Assembly (NCBI GenBank): GCA_003439945.1
Contig: QVRM01007040.1
Coordinates: 680,001 to 744,000 of the forward strand
Source: Dermanyssus gallinae
Taxonomy: Eukaryota > Arthropoda > Arachnida > Mesostigmata > Dermanyssidae
Reading direction: 5' to 3'
DNA: 64,000 bases
This document shows positions 35,861-47,800 of the stretch, one piece after another. Each line of letters opens with the position of its first letter. Position 1 is the first letter of the stretch. Under the pieces are notes generated by a model. The model was not told the origin of the DNA. It saw nothing but the letters and a program-made list of their open reading frames with translations, and made no database searches. The translations under genes and the position numbers were made by a program.

Positions 35861-36391
35861 AGAACGAGAACGCGATGACGATAGATGCATTTAGACGATA
35901 TCGTGCCACAGGCAACTTAGCCCATTACGAGAGTCTAAAATGTGGTTGTCAGAGCGTAAAAAAAACGTGTTTGTATTCTTGTCTGGGATGTTACGGTGCC
36001 ATATATACTGCCAGAAGCTACGCTGAGCGCAGGAGCCGTGGAGCTGGTACGGGCACCCGGCTCGCCGTGGACCGAAAATTGACAAAATTAAAAAAATATC
36101 GTCGCAACTCATAGTTAGCCGATCGCCATAGAGACTTTTGGCCCGATTGGACTAAAGTCAATAAAATTTGCGGGAGAGCCATCACTTCAACTCGGGACCC
36201 CCGCGCTAGCGAATCGGCGTTGCAGCGCTCGTATCAATCGAGGCTCAGCGCGGTCACGCTGGTGACTGTAGAAAGGTCTCTTCCATCAGCCGTAGTGGTT
36301 CCCGAGACCTCGTAGAAAGTTGTATCAGTTCTCATAGTTGTCTGCTCAGTGCAAAAATATAGGTGTCTTACTTTTATTATATGGTGTTAAG

Positions 36392-36395
<4 letters not shown>
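35861..36395. other. No gene seen
   Basis: An open frame at 35788-36114 is mostly the SINE candidate and its flank, with no recognised domain. Confidence 0.4.

Positions 36396-36463
<68 letters not shown>
36396..36463. repeat. (TA)n array
   Basis: Uninterrupted TA tract of about 68 bases. Confidence 0.97.
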
Positions 36464-36465
<2 letters not shown>

Positions 36466-37802
36466 CGAATTTCGAGGCATGCGGCCGTGTCTTGGAAGCA
36501 CGTGCTTTCCGGCAGTGTTTTGGTGCTCAGGCCATAGTTAAGCTTTGCGAGAAGCTCAGGTGAATCGTCTAAATATTGTGCATGCTAAAACTTGACAAGT
36601 GGTTCCCGTACTCCTGGAAATAGCAGCTTTTCCCGCCGCATACAGTAGCGCGATCTCCTAGCTTCGTACATTTGTAGAATACGCTGCTAAAACACACAAC
36701 AATGTGTCACAAAATATGTATGTATATATATATATATATATAGCATTATGCGCGTATATTGGAATGTATTGCGATTTTTCAGTGAATGCTCACTGTGTGG
36801 TTTAGGAGGCTTGCCCACATTAAGCTGTAAATTAAGATACTCTAAGATGACTTCGGGTCTTCCGCCTAGGGGGGCCCTGGACCTCTAGGCTGCGGCGCAG
36901 CTTGCCCACGCAGCTGACTTCACTTGGCGTACATCGTGGACACCCTGATGTCTCGACGAATGAACATAGGGGATGATAAGATCGGAATTCTTAGTAGTCA
37001 CCAATCACTAGTTTTCACCTATGTTGAACCATAGGTCGAAAGCCCCTACCTACACCATGATAATTGCAGTGTACACATTGTAACTTAGTTAACTAAAGCG
37101 TCGTACGGACGTTTGTGGTTCTCTAGCTTAGTATCGGCTCAGATTTGCCTTAACCGACGTAGCTTTCTGGAATGTTTTTTTGCGCATATCATCAGAAACT
37201 TTTTTGTCACTTGCAGGCAAATCGCGTTCGGTTATATGAGGGACGTAGGTGCGCGGATGGCTGCACCAGGTAATTGAATATATAAGGAGACACAGTATTC
37301 AAACCAGCCCTGAGCTGCCACATGCTTGTTGAGGATGCCTAATCAACAAGAGCCTTCTCATCGCCTTGCCGCGGCATATATTTTTGCTTATCGATTCTAA
37401 ATACGGCTAAGGCCGTCGGAAATAGTGATGAACGGAAGACCAGGCACTTCACCACTTGTTATTTTTTTTGTTTATAAGACGCGTTTTGCTTGATTGAGCC
37501 ACAGAGCTCAAAGAACACGTGGTATTTTCAGTATATAGCCAGTCTCAGATTTTCAAATTGCCATCCTTCACCGTTTACACTATTCTCTTCACAAACATAG
37601 ACAGCTTCCTACATATACACCTCTGATCAATATAGGAGGGTATATTGAAAGCTGGCAATGTCTGAGAAAAGAAAATGATAATCACTCACCTTTTTGCTAC
37701 TCTATCGTCAGAAATTGCCAGCCTTTTTACAGGGACCAGAAACAAAAATGCATAAGGCACATCCTTTGGATATTTTAAACTCTGATCCTAGATCTGCACT
37801 TA
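36464..37802. other. No gene seen
   Basis: Includes a short (TA)n at 36723-36742. No recognisable open frame or repeat family. Confidence 0.5.
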
Positions 37803-38120
37803 ATGGATACTTCGCAGACAGATAATTTAATTAATAGTAACAACCGTAACAATAATTCGAATAGCAACAGCTATCATATTAATAATAACCTTAGTATTAC
37901 CGATTTTAACCAAGCTAGGACGTCACATTTTCCAAATTTTAGTTGTCCATCTGAGGTTTGTAATCGCTTTTTCTCCTCCCAGAGTCATTGTCGTCGCAAA
38001 CACGCTGAGGAGTTCAATGAGGGCTCCCAGCCGCTCCCTAGCAAAAAGCTGAGATGGTCTAGCCAAGATCGAGAGCTACTTGCCTTGTTCAAAACAGAAA
38101 ACGGATTTCATTTTCAATAA
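37803..38120 (+). pseudogene. C2H2 finger + W-motif ORF fragment, LINE N-terminus-like
   Basis: A 105-codon frame from an ATG. It starts with an Asn-rich leader from AAT/AAC triplets. A C2H2-type finger follows (FSCPSEVCNRFFSSQSHCRRKH, a C-x4-C...H-x4-H-like pattern), then KLRWSSQDRELLALFKTE. A C2H2 finger followed by a W-x4-E/D-x2-L-A helix is the N-terminal layout of several R2-type LINE proteins. The frame ends without an RT. It could instead be a host zinc-finger exon; I find no splice signals that decide. Confidence 0.35.
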
Positions 38121-38403
38121 TTACAGAGTAACCACTTTTAAATGATAAATTCTAAGATCGCATCTTTGAATCAATAAAGTGCCGACGTAAATCTCAGCCG
38201 TACCGAGCCATGGTTAGAGACCTCTTTTTTTTGGAAGGTCTCGGAAATGCATCATGCACACGCGCTACTGGCAGCCAGCCGCAGCTGGTGTGGGACTCGC
38301 AGCCGCTAAAACCCATATTCTCCCCCCCCGCCGCCCCCCCAAGGTCCGGGATTGCATTTGACAACCCTGAGAGGGGAGTCTCGCGTTCTAACCCTCTATG
38401 CGC

Positions 38404-39612
38404 CTAACCAACGCTTGCCCGTTTGATGCGTCGAAGATGCGTCGAGATCCTCCGGAAGGGCCTAGCTCCTCCTCCTCTTCTCCTCGTTAGAGACCTCTGG
38501 AAAAAGACATCTCGACCAAGCTTGGACCCCGAGCGGTCCGAAACACCTGAGCCGTCACAAAAAGACTTTCGTGTTGGCTCAGGTGATGATGAGTAATCTA
38601 TGATGTAATCCTCGCCATCGGTCTTATTGGCGTCTGCCTCCGTGTTTCCGACCTTCACCATATAGGTTTGAGAACTGCCAAGGCCGGTGAGAACTTGGGT
38701 TAGGTAGTACGTAGTTTCCACGTACTCGCATTAATACATATCATGAAAATGGGATTATTGACCTGTCAACGACCCTGGTGCCTCTCGTTTTACTCCAAGA
38801 CACTCAGCCTTCCAGAGTCTTTTTTTGCGTCGTCCTTTCTAAGTGTTTGGTCCCTGTATAAGAGTACATGCTTCTCTATCCGTTTTGGCAAAAGTATCAT
38901 GCAGACAATTACTAGAGTCTGTGGACACCATCTTGTACGCTCTTGTGATCCTAATGGCTAGAATTCATTTTGCTTTGCTCAGCTTTTTCTTATTCATCTT
39001 TGTTTTCAGTGCAGCTGGACTTCACACTGCTGAGCCGCAGAGTAAAATTGAGTCAGCGACTGACGCTAGAAGAAGACGTCGTTATTTCTCTAAAGGCCCT
39101 ACTGTTCTTTGCATTAGTTTGGTCAGTTTGCCTGCCACTTGATGCGCTTGGTGACCGTAACATAATGAATGTGGGCTGTACAGCTCAAGTCTCGGTCAAG
39201 CATTACACCGATATCCACTTCCCGGCAGTGCTTTCTTACAATAAGCAAGAGCCCTTCGCTCTTTTTCGGTGCTAACATTAGGTAGTGGGATTTCATCCGC
39301 CGATTGACCCCCTCCAAGGCGTCGTTTGCTCGGTCCTCCAACAGCTCCGCGTCCCTTGCCGTGACTAAGATTGCCAGGTCGTCGGCATAAGGGGCGAACT
39401 CAACCCCGCTCCAAGTTTGCTCGTCTCTAGCACGCTGTCCTACGGTAGGTTCCACAATGAAGGTTCTAGTGATACACCTGCAATCATCACTCACACCTCG
39501 TTTAGCCAGGTACGACGCTATCAAACGCCGAATGTACGCAGCTACTCTCTTTTCCTCCGCCGCATTCAGGAACACCCCCAGTTTGCGCTGCTCTGGAGCT
39601 ACTATATCCCTA
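38404..39612 (-). pseudogene. R1/I-like LINE fragment (RT palm and C-terminal pieces), decayed
   Basis: The minus strand at about 39390-39330 reads PYADDLAILVTARDAELLED, almost the same as the YADD region of the LINE at 6.15 kb (AYADDLAILVTAREAETL). It continues to VDIGVMLDRDLS (about 39215). About 0.5 kb further along, the minus strand reads YYLTQVLTGLGSSQTYMVKV (38700), corresponding to that LINE's LTQVLTGHGCF block. The sequence between is deleted or scrambled. This copy is from the same LINE group as the 3.66-kb element, in the opposite orientation. Confidence 0.75.
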
Positions 39613-39615
39613 GAA

Positions 39616-39642
39616 ATATATATATATATATATATATATATA
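39616..39642. repeat. (TA)n microsatellite
   Basis: Alternating TA tract between the LINE fragment and an abrupt change of sequence. Confidence 0.95.
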
Positions 39643-40868
39643 CAGGGTGCGGCGGCTAAACTTGGCCCAATTGGCTGCCTGAACGTACCCATAGTGCGTT
39701 CGTGTGTCACTTCTGCTCGTCCGGTGCCTTACGAGAGCCTGCCAAGTAGAATGTGCATAAATGCTAACCGGCCGAGCAACTGCGTCTGAAAAATTTCAGT
39801 ACAGATCAGCTCTTGTTGCTCGCAACCCGTACCTGACAGACATCTAATAAAATTATAAGGCTCTTTTGTTTTCCGAAAATTGTATTTAAAAGATTACGGG
39901 TGAGCAAGCGGCTGCAGAAAAAGCAGAACTGGGTTCCTACACAGCGACGGAGCGGAAGATTCACGCTAGAGTACGTTACGTGAGAGCTCCATAACTCAGT
40001 GAAGAAGTGCAAAAGTGCTTGAGGTCTTTGAGCTTCAGATCTAATGCACTATCGCGAGCCATCTATCGTCTCTATTTGTTTACGAGAGCTATTGTTTACT
40101 GAATTGTTTACGAGAGCCTCAGGCATCTGGCGTCTTCTACTACAGACGCTAGACGGGTCCTCTCTGAGGCCGGTAAAGCCAACATACCTGCTCGATGTCG
40201 GACGTTTCTGTATGTTTCTTCGTGCACACCTCAGCATGATGACGTTTTTCTAATATTTGCATGTTCTACAAACTAGTGAAACCGTAGATAAATTCTGCGG
40301 CTAATGGTTTGCAACACGTGGAAGCATGTATGCATATTCTGAGATAAACATTCTTGGCCGTCTAGCAGGCCATATTTAGATCCTCTCTGAATCATCATAT
40401 GTGTAAGGTTATTCAGCGAGAAGAGTCTAAGAAAACACGACATAACAACACAGACCCGCTCGCTGCTTTCACTCCGCAGACACTTGCAAATTCTTATAGG
40501 CAATCTTTTTTTTGCAAGATAAGCAATCGATATATAGGTTAATTAAATCTAATGAAAGCAGAGGTTGAAGAAAACCGAGCGACATCCGTTATTCCCGCTG
40601 TCGAATCCTGTCTATGCATACCGTGGTAAAGTCAGGTGTGTATTTTCCTTTTCTACTCATGTGTCCAGGGGACCAGCCGGCCGCGGGGCTGGCTGCCGCA
40701 TGCCGGCCGCGAAGCAAAGGCGGCAAAGTGGATGCGCACGCTCTTGATCTCTCATCACAGCTGGCTTCGCCGCCAATTTCCACGGAGCTCGCGGTTGAAA
40801 GCGCTACTCGCTCAAAAAGCGAGTCATTATCTCAGCTTAAGACAGGTAAATAATTACCTCGTGAAAAA

Positions 40869-40871
<3 letters not shown>
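39643..40871. other. No gene seen
   Basis: Overlapping short frames on both strands at 40040-40250 and 40565-40850 have no recognised motif. GC-rich patch at 40670-40740. Confidence 0.45.

Positions 40872-40903
<32 letters not shown>
40872..40903. repeat. (TA)n microsatellite
   Basis: Alternating TA tract. Confidence 0.96.
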
Positions 40904-40906
<3 letters not shown>

Positions 40907-42694
40907 ATAGTTAATATATAGTACGAACATTGTCATTTTTATGACCATTTACATATAATATAGTCTGTGTTTACGTACGATTAAGTATGCTTTAATTCAT
41001 ATGTTTTAACGTCAAATACGGTTTAGTATATGATTGTGTTTAGAATAGAATAGAAAGCTCATTTATTCACTAAATAAAGGGTGAGGAATGACTGGTCGCA
41101 GTCGGAGCCTGTGCAGCCGTTCAGTTGTGAAAATCTCTGGCCACGCGCCAGGCGAATATATTATTGATGTGGTCCGTTCTTGCAACGCATCTGGGCACAG
41201 AAATTATTTGACTTCAGCGATTGTTCGGCCTTACTTCAAAGAAATGATCAATAAGGCTTGCGTTTGAGTTTACCGCACGTTAATTAAAAACAAATTAAGA
41301 ACAGTTACATTCTACCGTTTACCATGCTTTACTACACGTAATAGTAGGGTCACTTATAAACTGTTGCCATAAATAACGTAAATTAAAACGATTGTTTTTG
41401 CAACTTTTTTTATCACTGGACTGCTTTATTTTTGTCTAAAGATTTATTGGGTGTGTAGTATTTGAATCTTTATACTTAGCTTCGTGTAAGCTTTCTCGGG
41501 TTTTCTTTCTTAAGTATTTTTCAAGTGTTTACAATGGGAGATATATCTTTCTGAAATATTCGCTGGCTCCGCTATTTTTTATATATTAACCTTAGTTTCT
41601 ATAACTACGTACTCTAAAAAAGCAAGTTTGTAGCTACGCTGAACTTGCGTGACTTGGATCATCTGTAGATCGTTTGAAAGGAACTGTAGACATCTTAGTA
41701 GCGCTTTTTACATATTATTGCATTTGTAATACATATGTTTATATTACGTGCCCGTTTCGTCTAAATTGGACGAAGATCATCTCAGGAAGGTGCTCCTTAC
41801 GGAGACGGCATTTCCATGCTGCATATCAAGTTACTGTGTTTCTTGAAGAATGATGAGGATCTGCTATTGTCGGATGAAAGGTTTAAAAATGTTGGATTCA
41901 GAGCATTAGTTGTTCGCTTTGAACGCCTAAGGTGCCCAGGGGTTTCGAACGAGTAGGTTGAATTTGAAGGAACATCCGATTAATGAGTATTTATTTGGCT
42001 TGTTGGTCTCCGCGGGGTGAGCTGCGTAGCTGCCATGCTCAGATTTATCGCTAGCCAACATAGAGGCGTTATCCCGTTTAAGTGTGTGAATGTAATTTTG
42101 TCTAGACTCTTACCGTCCTACGCGCATATATATGTATATATATATATATTTTTTTTTAAACATTTTTTTAAACTCAATACCCTTATTTAATTGTAGCGCC
42201 ACTTGGATTTGAACGCGCTTTATTGAACCAAGATGTTTTATATTGAAGCATTGTTGCACATTGCCAGGCTTGTTGACCACTGAGCGTTCACATCTGAAAA
42301 CACATTTGTGAATATATACCTCTCGCCGCTCGTAAAATACAAACAAGGTGGACTTTACCAGCGGCGTAAACTACGCTGACCCAACGGATGCCTACTTTTA
42401 TTCCGCTCATTCCCTTTGGTCGTCTGCCATATTTGTGCTATACGTTTTAGTTTGCCTGAATCTTTATCTTATTTCTTCGCTGCTGCTCCGTATTGCTTTG
42501 CAGGTAGGCGTTTGCGACAGTACGGTTTGCCACCGTAAAGTTTTTTGGTCACATGGGATGTGCCGAGCATAAGGCGGCACTCTTCGCGTCAGTATCGTTT
42601 AAGTTTCTGTTGCTATCATAGGTGTATTCATCCGCGTCGGTAGTGAACGCGCACCGTATAAATGGCTTCATATTGTGGATTCGACCGTCTGCAG
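40904..42694. other. No gene seen
   Basis: AT-rich DNA with a short interrupted (TA)n at 42126-42149 and no readable gene. Confidence 0.5.
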
Positions 42695-42741
42695 CCCAAT
42701 TTTCCCCAGGTCGCCCCAATTTTCCCTGCCCCAATTTTCCC
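42695..42741. repeat. Three copies of CCCCAATTTTCCC
   Basis: Copies at 42695, 42714 and 42729, the first lacking one C, spaced by CAGGTCG-like and TG linkers. Confidence 0.85.
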
Positions 42742-43165
42742 TAGGTCGCTTAGGAATTCTTTGCAGTCTCACTACGGAGTTGCCGGCGTGTCGAAAATGG
42801 AGTAGCGTCGCGCAATACAGTGCCTCCGGCCGTCAGTCATGTTACTTAATTGGCACTATTTTAGCAAATGTACGTAGGGACCTGGCAGGAAGGTTCTAAC
42901 AGAGGGAATTTCCAAAAACTTTTCCAGGCTTTTTACCATTTGTTGCCACCTGATGCTTTAATGGCTGCATTTATTGGTTCGTATATTATTTCAGATGACA
43001 GTAGATATATGATAACTAGACAAAAGAGACACGTGTACATACGGTATGACGTGGAAGATTAACATACGTTTATAAGGTGCCGTGTGTTGGCATGTGTGAT
43101 AACACATTGATCCGTATAGGATTGCTAATAGCTCACTTGACGCGTGCAATTTGCAATTGTTTCAG

Positions 43166-43337
43166 AGCCGGGCCGTAAATCTCCATTGGATATCATGCGA
43201 ATGGATCAGAACGCAATGTTGAAGGGAGTGTTGCCGAAAGGGAAGCACGCATTCAGCGGGCCGGTGATGAGAGAAGTCGTAAAGTTGAATCCAGCGTTAG
43301 TAAATATGGCCCCGTATGCCCCTCTGTGCAACCCCAA
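43166..43337 (+). CDS. Kinase gene, candidate first detected exon
   Basis: Acceptor TTGTTTCAG precedes 43166; donor AA|GTGTGT follows 43337. The frame reads PGRKSPLDIMRM, LPKGKHAFSGPVMREVVKLN and NMAPYAPLCNP, with ordinary protein-like composition. It ends in phase 2 (AA), and exon 2 starts with the single base G, so the junction makes a Lys codon with no frame break. No domain is recognised. Support rests on splice signals, phase match and coding look, so it is the weakest exon apart from the donor choices. An ATG at 43195 could be a start if no upstream exon exists. Confidence 0.5.
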
Positions 43338-44796
43338 GTGTGTCAAAGTTTGTCCATTACGCAAATACAAGTGTTTAGTTTTTTACAAGAAGCACGTACA
43401 AATTCATCACCACATTTATTTCACCCATATTAAGTATGTATGTAACACTTATACCGTTGTCAGCTGTTCTTGGCTTGTTATCTGCGACAGGCAGTGCGAT
43501 GATCTCCTCGCTAGAGCCAGACAAGCAGGCGCATGATACTTTGTACACGCCTGAGAGCAGAGTCGACAGACGCATTCCGCGTACTCCTCGTAGAAGTTCG
43601 TATTTGAACAGGCCAATTGATGATAGCCTTTAATAGTTGTGTCAGGAATAAACCCAGCGATTGTCACACGCAAAACCAGACCAGAGGTGAGAGCCACTGA
43701 AAATGTCTAGGTCTCCAACCTCTTGTCGGACTTGTTAAGCTTTATTTTCCCGCCCCGAAATGAAGCTTTCGAATGCTACTGCACGCAGCATCTTCAACCT
43801 CAGTCGAATTATCTCAACAACCGGTGCACACCCTGACAATAGGTACACAAAGCGGCTTCTTGCCCGCATTGACAGACAAAGTACTCGCTTCTCATGTACT
43901 TTGTGTGGCAAACATCTTTCAAGCAAGTTTCTTGTTGTAGCAAACATCAATCAAAGTTTGCCCGACTGAGGTGTCTCCCATACTCTGTCAAGACCATACA
44001 TCAGCGTTGGGATAATCTTGAGGTGAACGAATGCCACTGTCGTCGGGACGGACACTCGCCGGACGCCGTTGACATCTTCATAGAGAGAAATGACTTCTGT
44101 GCGCACTGTCTCGACGATGTGCGCAGTGAAGGTCGTCCTAGTATAATGGAGCCAAAGCCCCACTTACCGGACCGAGTTGACAAAATATAAGGATTGGCCG
44201 TTCCAAAGGCCGTTAACATATTTGGCAGCCAATGGACCTCCTCTTCTAGATTTTACGGTCTTGGTCTGATGGCGTCTATTTCCAACACCCTTGAGACAAG
44301 GAACACCTCTCCCAGAGAAGTGATGCGCTTAATGGCACCCAGGTTGTGACCACTATGTTATCTGCGTTCATCACAGCTATGGCCTTCTGAAACTCCTGAA
44401 GCAGATGATTGTTGATAAAATCGGCAAGCAGAAGAGTGAACAAGAACAAGCAGCTCAGTGGGTCTCCTTGCGGTGTGTCCACATTTTGCCTTACCTGCAA
44501 CACTTCCTGCTCACCCTGTACCAGTAAGCTGTATCAGCTCATCAAAGAAGCTTAAAATTACGCCCAGAAGTCAACCACCAACCCCTGCGTGTTGGAATGA
44601 CCTAACCAGGAGACCTCGCGGTGCCTTGTTGAAGGCTTTTTGCCAGTCCAGTACAAGGAACCAGTTGCTCTACCGTTTTAAAAGGGAGCAAAAACTTTGC
44701 ACATTTAAACATCACGGTAGCAGACGAAAGATTCTGCACGTACAAATTGCTTCACTTCAATTAGATTCAGCAATGTTATCAAGTTACATTTGTCAC

Positions 44797-44854
<58 letters not shown>

Positions 44855-47800
44855 GGAATTCAGTGTTCTATGGTCTCTAGTAAGCTGACGTGTTAATCGG
44901 ACCTAAAGCTATATATATACTTACATACGCGGGACGTTCATTAAGAAACCAGAGAAAAACAATAAAATTACTTAATATACAGATTTTTCAATCTTATTAT
45001 TTTAATTACTTTCCATGAAGCCCTGCACAGTATTTTTCACGCTGTTGCTCTAACTTTTAAGTCCATTGAAAATGTAGCGAGACGCCCTGAGAATACGTAT
45101 CTGACAGCGGCTTGCCCTCCGGAACTGACGCACGGTTCTGTTTTTACGCCATCTTTAACTCGTGCAACAGTCCTTTTGCATGAATTATACTTAAAGGGGT
45201 TGATGCAATATTTGTTGTACTACACCATGGCTAATGCCCATAGCCTCCGCAATTTCGCACAGCTTCAATCAGCGGTCAGCCATTATTCCTGCACATTTTT
45301 TCGCCGAGTTAACCAAGCCGAGATATAAATCAGTACGACAGCAACTTTAGCGCGCAGAGGCCAGGTTCGGACGAACAAAAGCACACAGACTTATACACCG
45401 CATTCGAAAAGTCTCTCTACACATTTCTTTTGCTGTACTTATAATAAGCGAATGCCAATATGGACTAGATATACGATTCCTGTCCCAGCAGCAGAGATGG
45501 GTGTCCCTCGGTCTATTTATTTGAACAGGAGACACTGCGGCGTGCTGGCACCTAAAAAAGATCACTCGAAAAGTGGTCAATGTCACACCCTTGTGTTGTT
45601 TCGTATAGCAATATTAGCTAATCGGTGGATTCCGCACCGTTTCGAATGTTTACCGTACAGGTGCTCTTCGTTGATTACTAACGGTTCGGAAGTGCATCGT
45701 CGTCATTGCGTTCATTGGCTTCTTTCGACGTTCATAATTGCCGTAAGACATGTTTATGTACTTCACAATTGGAGGTGTCTTGTGGTCATGGTACGACGTG
45801 GAGTTTGTGGTGCACAGGCTGCGACGCAGGGGGGAAGGGGTGGGGAGCAGCCAGGCCCTCATGGTCTCGACGCACCCTCACAGGACGGATTACAAAATGG
45901 TATCCCCCTATCCAACCGCAGGTAGACATGCGGGATGCTAGTCAGGGATAGAGCTGATTTAAGGAGAACGGCAGAGACGCCTCTCCCACGGCTTTAAAGT
46001 AATGCCAAAGTAATACCGAGCCTGGGGTGGGTGGATAGGAATCCGGGTTTAGTGGGTTTGCGAGTCTCACACTAGTCACGCAGGCTGCTAGTGGCACATG
46101 TGCATCATGCATTCCCGAAACCTCCCGGAAAAAAGGCCGCGACGCAGGTGGCCTTTTGCCACGCGGCATGGGGCCCATATCGTTGGTGTTGTTAGTGTTG
46201 CTGATGACAATAGTGGCGACGTTGTAGTTGTGGACGATGCCCTGATGACGATGTAGTTAGTGTACGCACGGTCGCTATGCGCGATCGGTGCGCTGTCGTT
46301 TAGTCGTGCTGGCGCCGTACTGCGTAGATGGTGTAGTGCGTAATAGATGGCCCTTTTGCTATACCGTCTCGAGAGTGAAGCACTTCGTCACAATTTGATT
46401 TCCCTTGTAAATGAAGCGCAATCCACTTGGCAATAGAACCGTACGTTGGTGCATTAGCTTCGTGTAAACTCGATCTAGTTTGGATTCTATTTTGTTGTAG
46501 TTAAGTTTCGACGTTATCGAAGAAGAAGAAGAAGAAGGTTTAATTACCACACGATGCTCATTTTGCTTTATTGTCAATGGAGGGTCTGACTAGTCACACT
46601 TACGCTTACGCAGTTTGCACTGAGCGCAGTTTGAAGTCAATCCATAGTTTTTCGCCTACCTTTCTCAATAAAGAGTGACTAGGGCTGGCATTTTGGTTTC
46701 TGTTAATTCCGAATGACGGCTTTTTTTGCGTTTAGCACCGCATTGTTGACCTTACATTGGTAAGATCCTGCTGGCTCACGCAACTATGTTCCCCTATCAT
46801 AGGCCGCTAGCCGTCGCGAATGCACACTTCTAGCTAAGCAGGAATGTGTCTTGAAATATATCTTGGTAATAATAATATAGGAATAACAATGTTGCAAACA
46901 GATTGGATAAGTTTATTATGATAGTATACATTTTTTTAAAATTTAATTATTCACAATTGTCTGTTCAGGTACAAAGCTTTTGAAATCTAGCCTAGATCAG
47001 TGAACATTTTCTCATGCGCAAGAACAGGGCACTCCTCATCGCCACGACGTCTACAGTTCATACGTTATATCTTATAACAGTAATATCGACTGGACAATTA
47101 CGTTCATACGTTCTCCATTTAGGCGAATGCAGCTATTTTGTAAATCTCATCCCCATCCCAGATCCCACTGAATCACCACATAATTTGCCTTGAGAGTTTG
47201 CAAATAATACCTATATTAACAACGTTTTGTGGAAACGGTTAAGCCTAAACAGTGAGCCGTATACATTACGTTAAATAATAGTTTTTCGATTACGCCTTGC
47301 TTGATATTGTACGTGTTTCTTTCAACACGCATTAGGGTATCGAAGATAGAATTAATTTTTTGGCCTTCTTGCAGCCGTATTGTGCACCTGCTTTTCCTTT
47401 ATGTCTTTGTTTGAAGCTCATAGTTGAATATCTGCTATGATTCTAAACAGGGGAAAGTATGTTAAAAGCAGTAACACATATATGGGGAATTGCTAGTAGT
47501 AATGCTGTTTTTATTAAGACGTGTTTTATATTCTAATGATTATGATTTAATTATCTATTATTATATTATAAGTACTTTTTCGCTTCAAAGACAAGCAGGG
47601 TTTTGTGCATTTTTGGTAGGAGATCTGTTATATGTAGCCGATGACGGTCTACCCTGGGATGAATTGAATTTTATCGAAATGCATCTAACCTTTCTGCTCT
47701 AAGAGTTTGCTTTGTCGAATGTGTAAGGCTGCTCAGGATTGCCATTGTCGAAGAACATTATTGCGTGACGCCAGGTAGCCTCAGCTAAAACGTTTTCCAT

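Noticed and set aside
36180..36260. tRNA or SINE around GGGACCCCCGCGC
   Set aside because: Neither strand gives both pol III boxes in proper order.
39643..39800. Transposon end beginning CAGGGTGCGGCGGCTAAACT
   Set aside because: It starts abruptly after a TA array like a terminal repeat, but no inverted partner was found.
47490..47702. Upstream kinase exon
   Set aside because: An open frame of 70 codons, but no acceptor/donor pair fits the phase of the exon at 47858.
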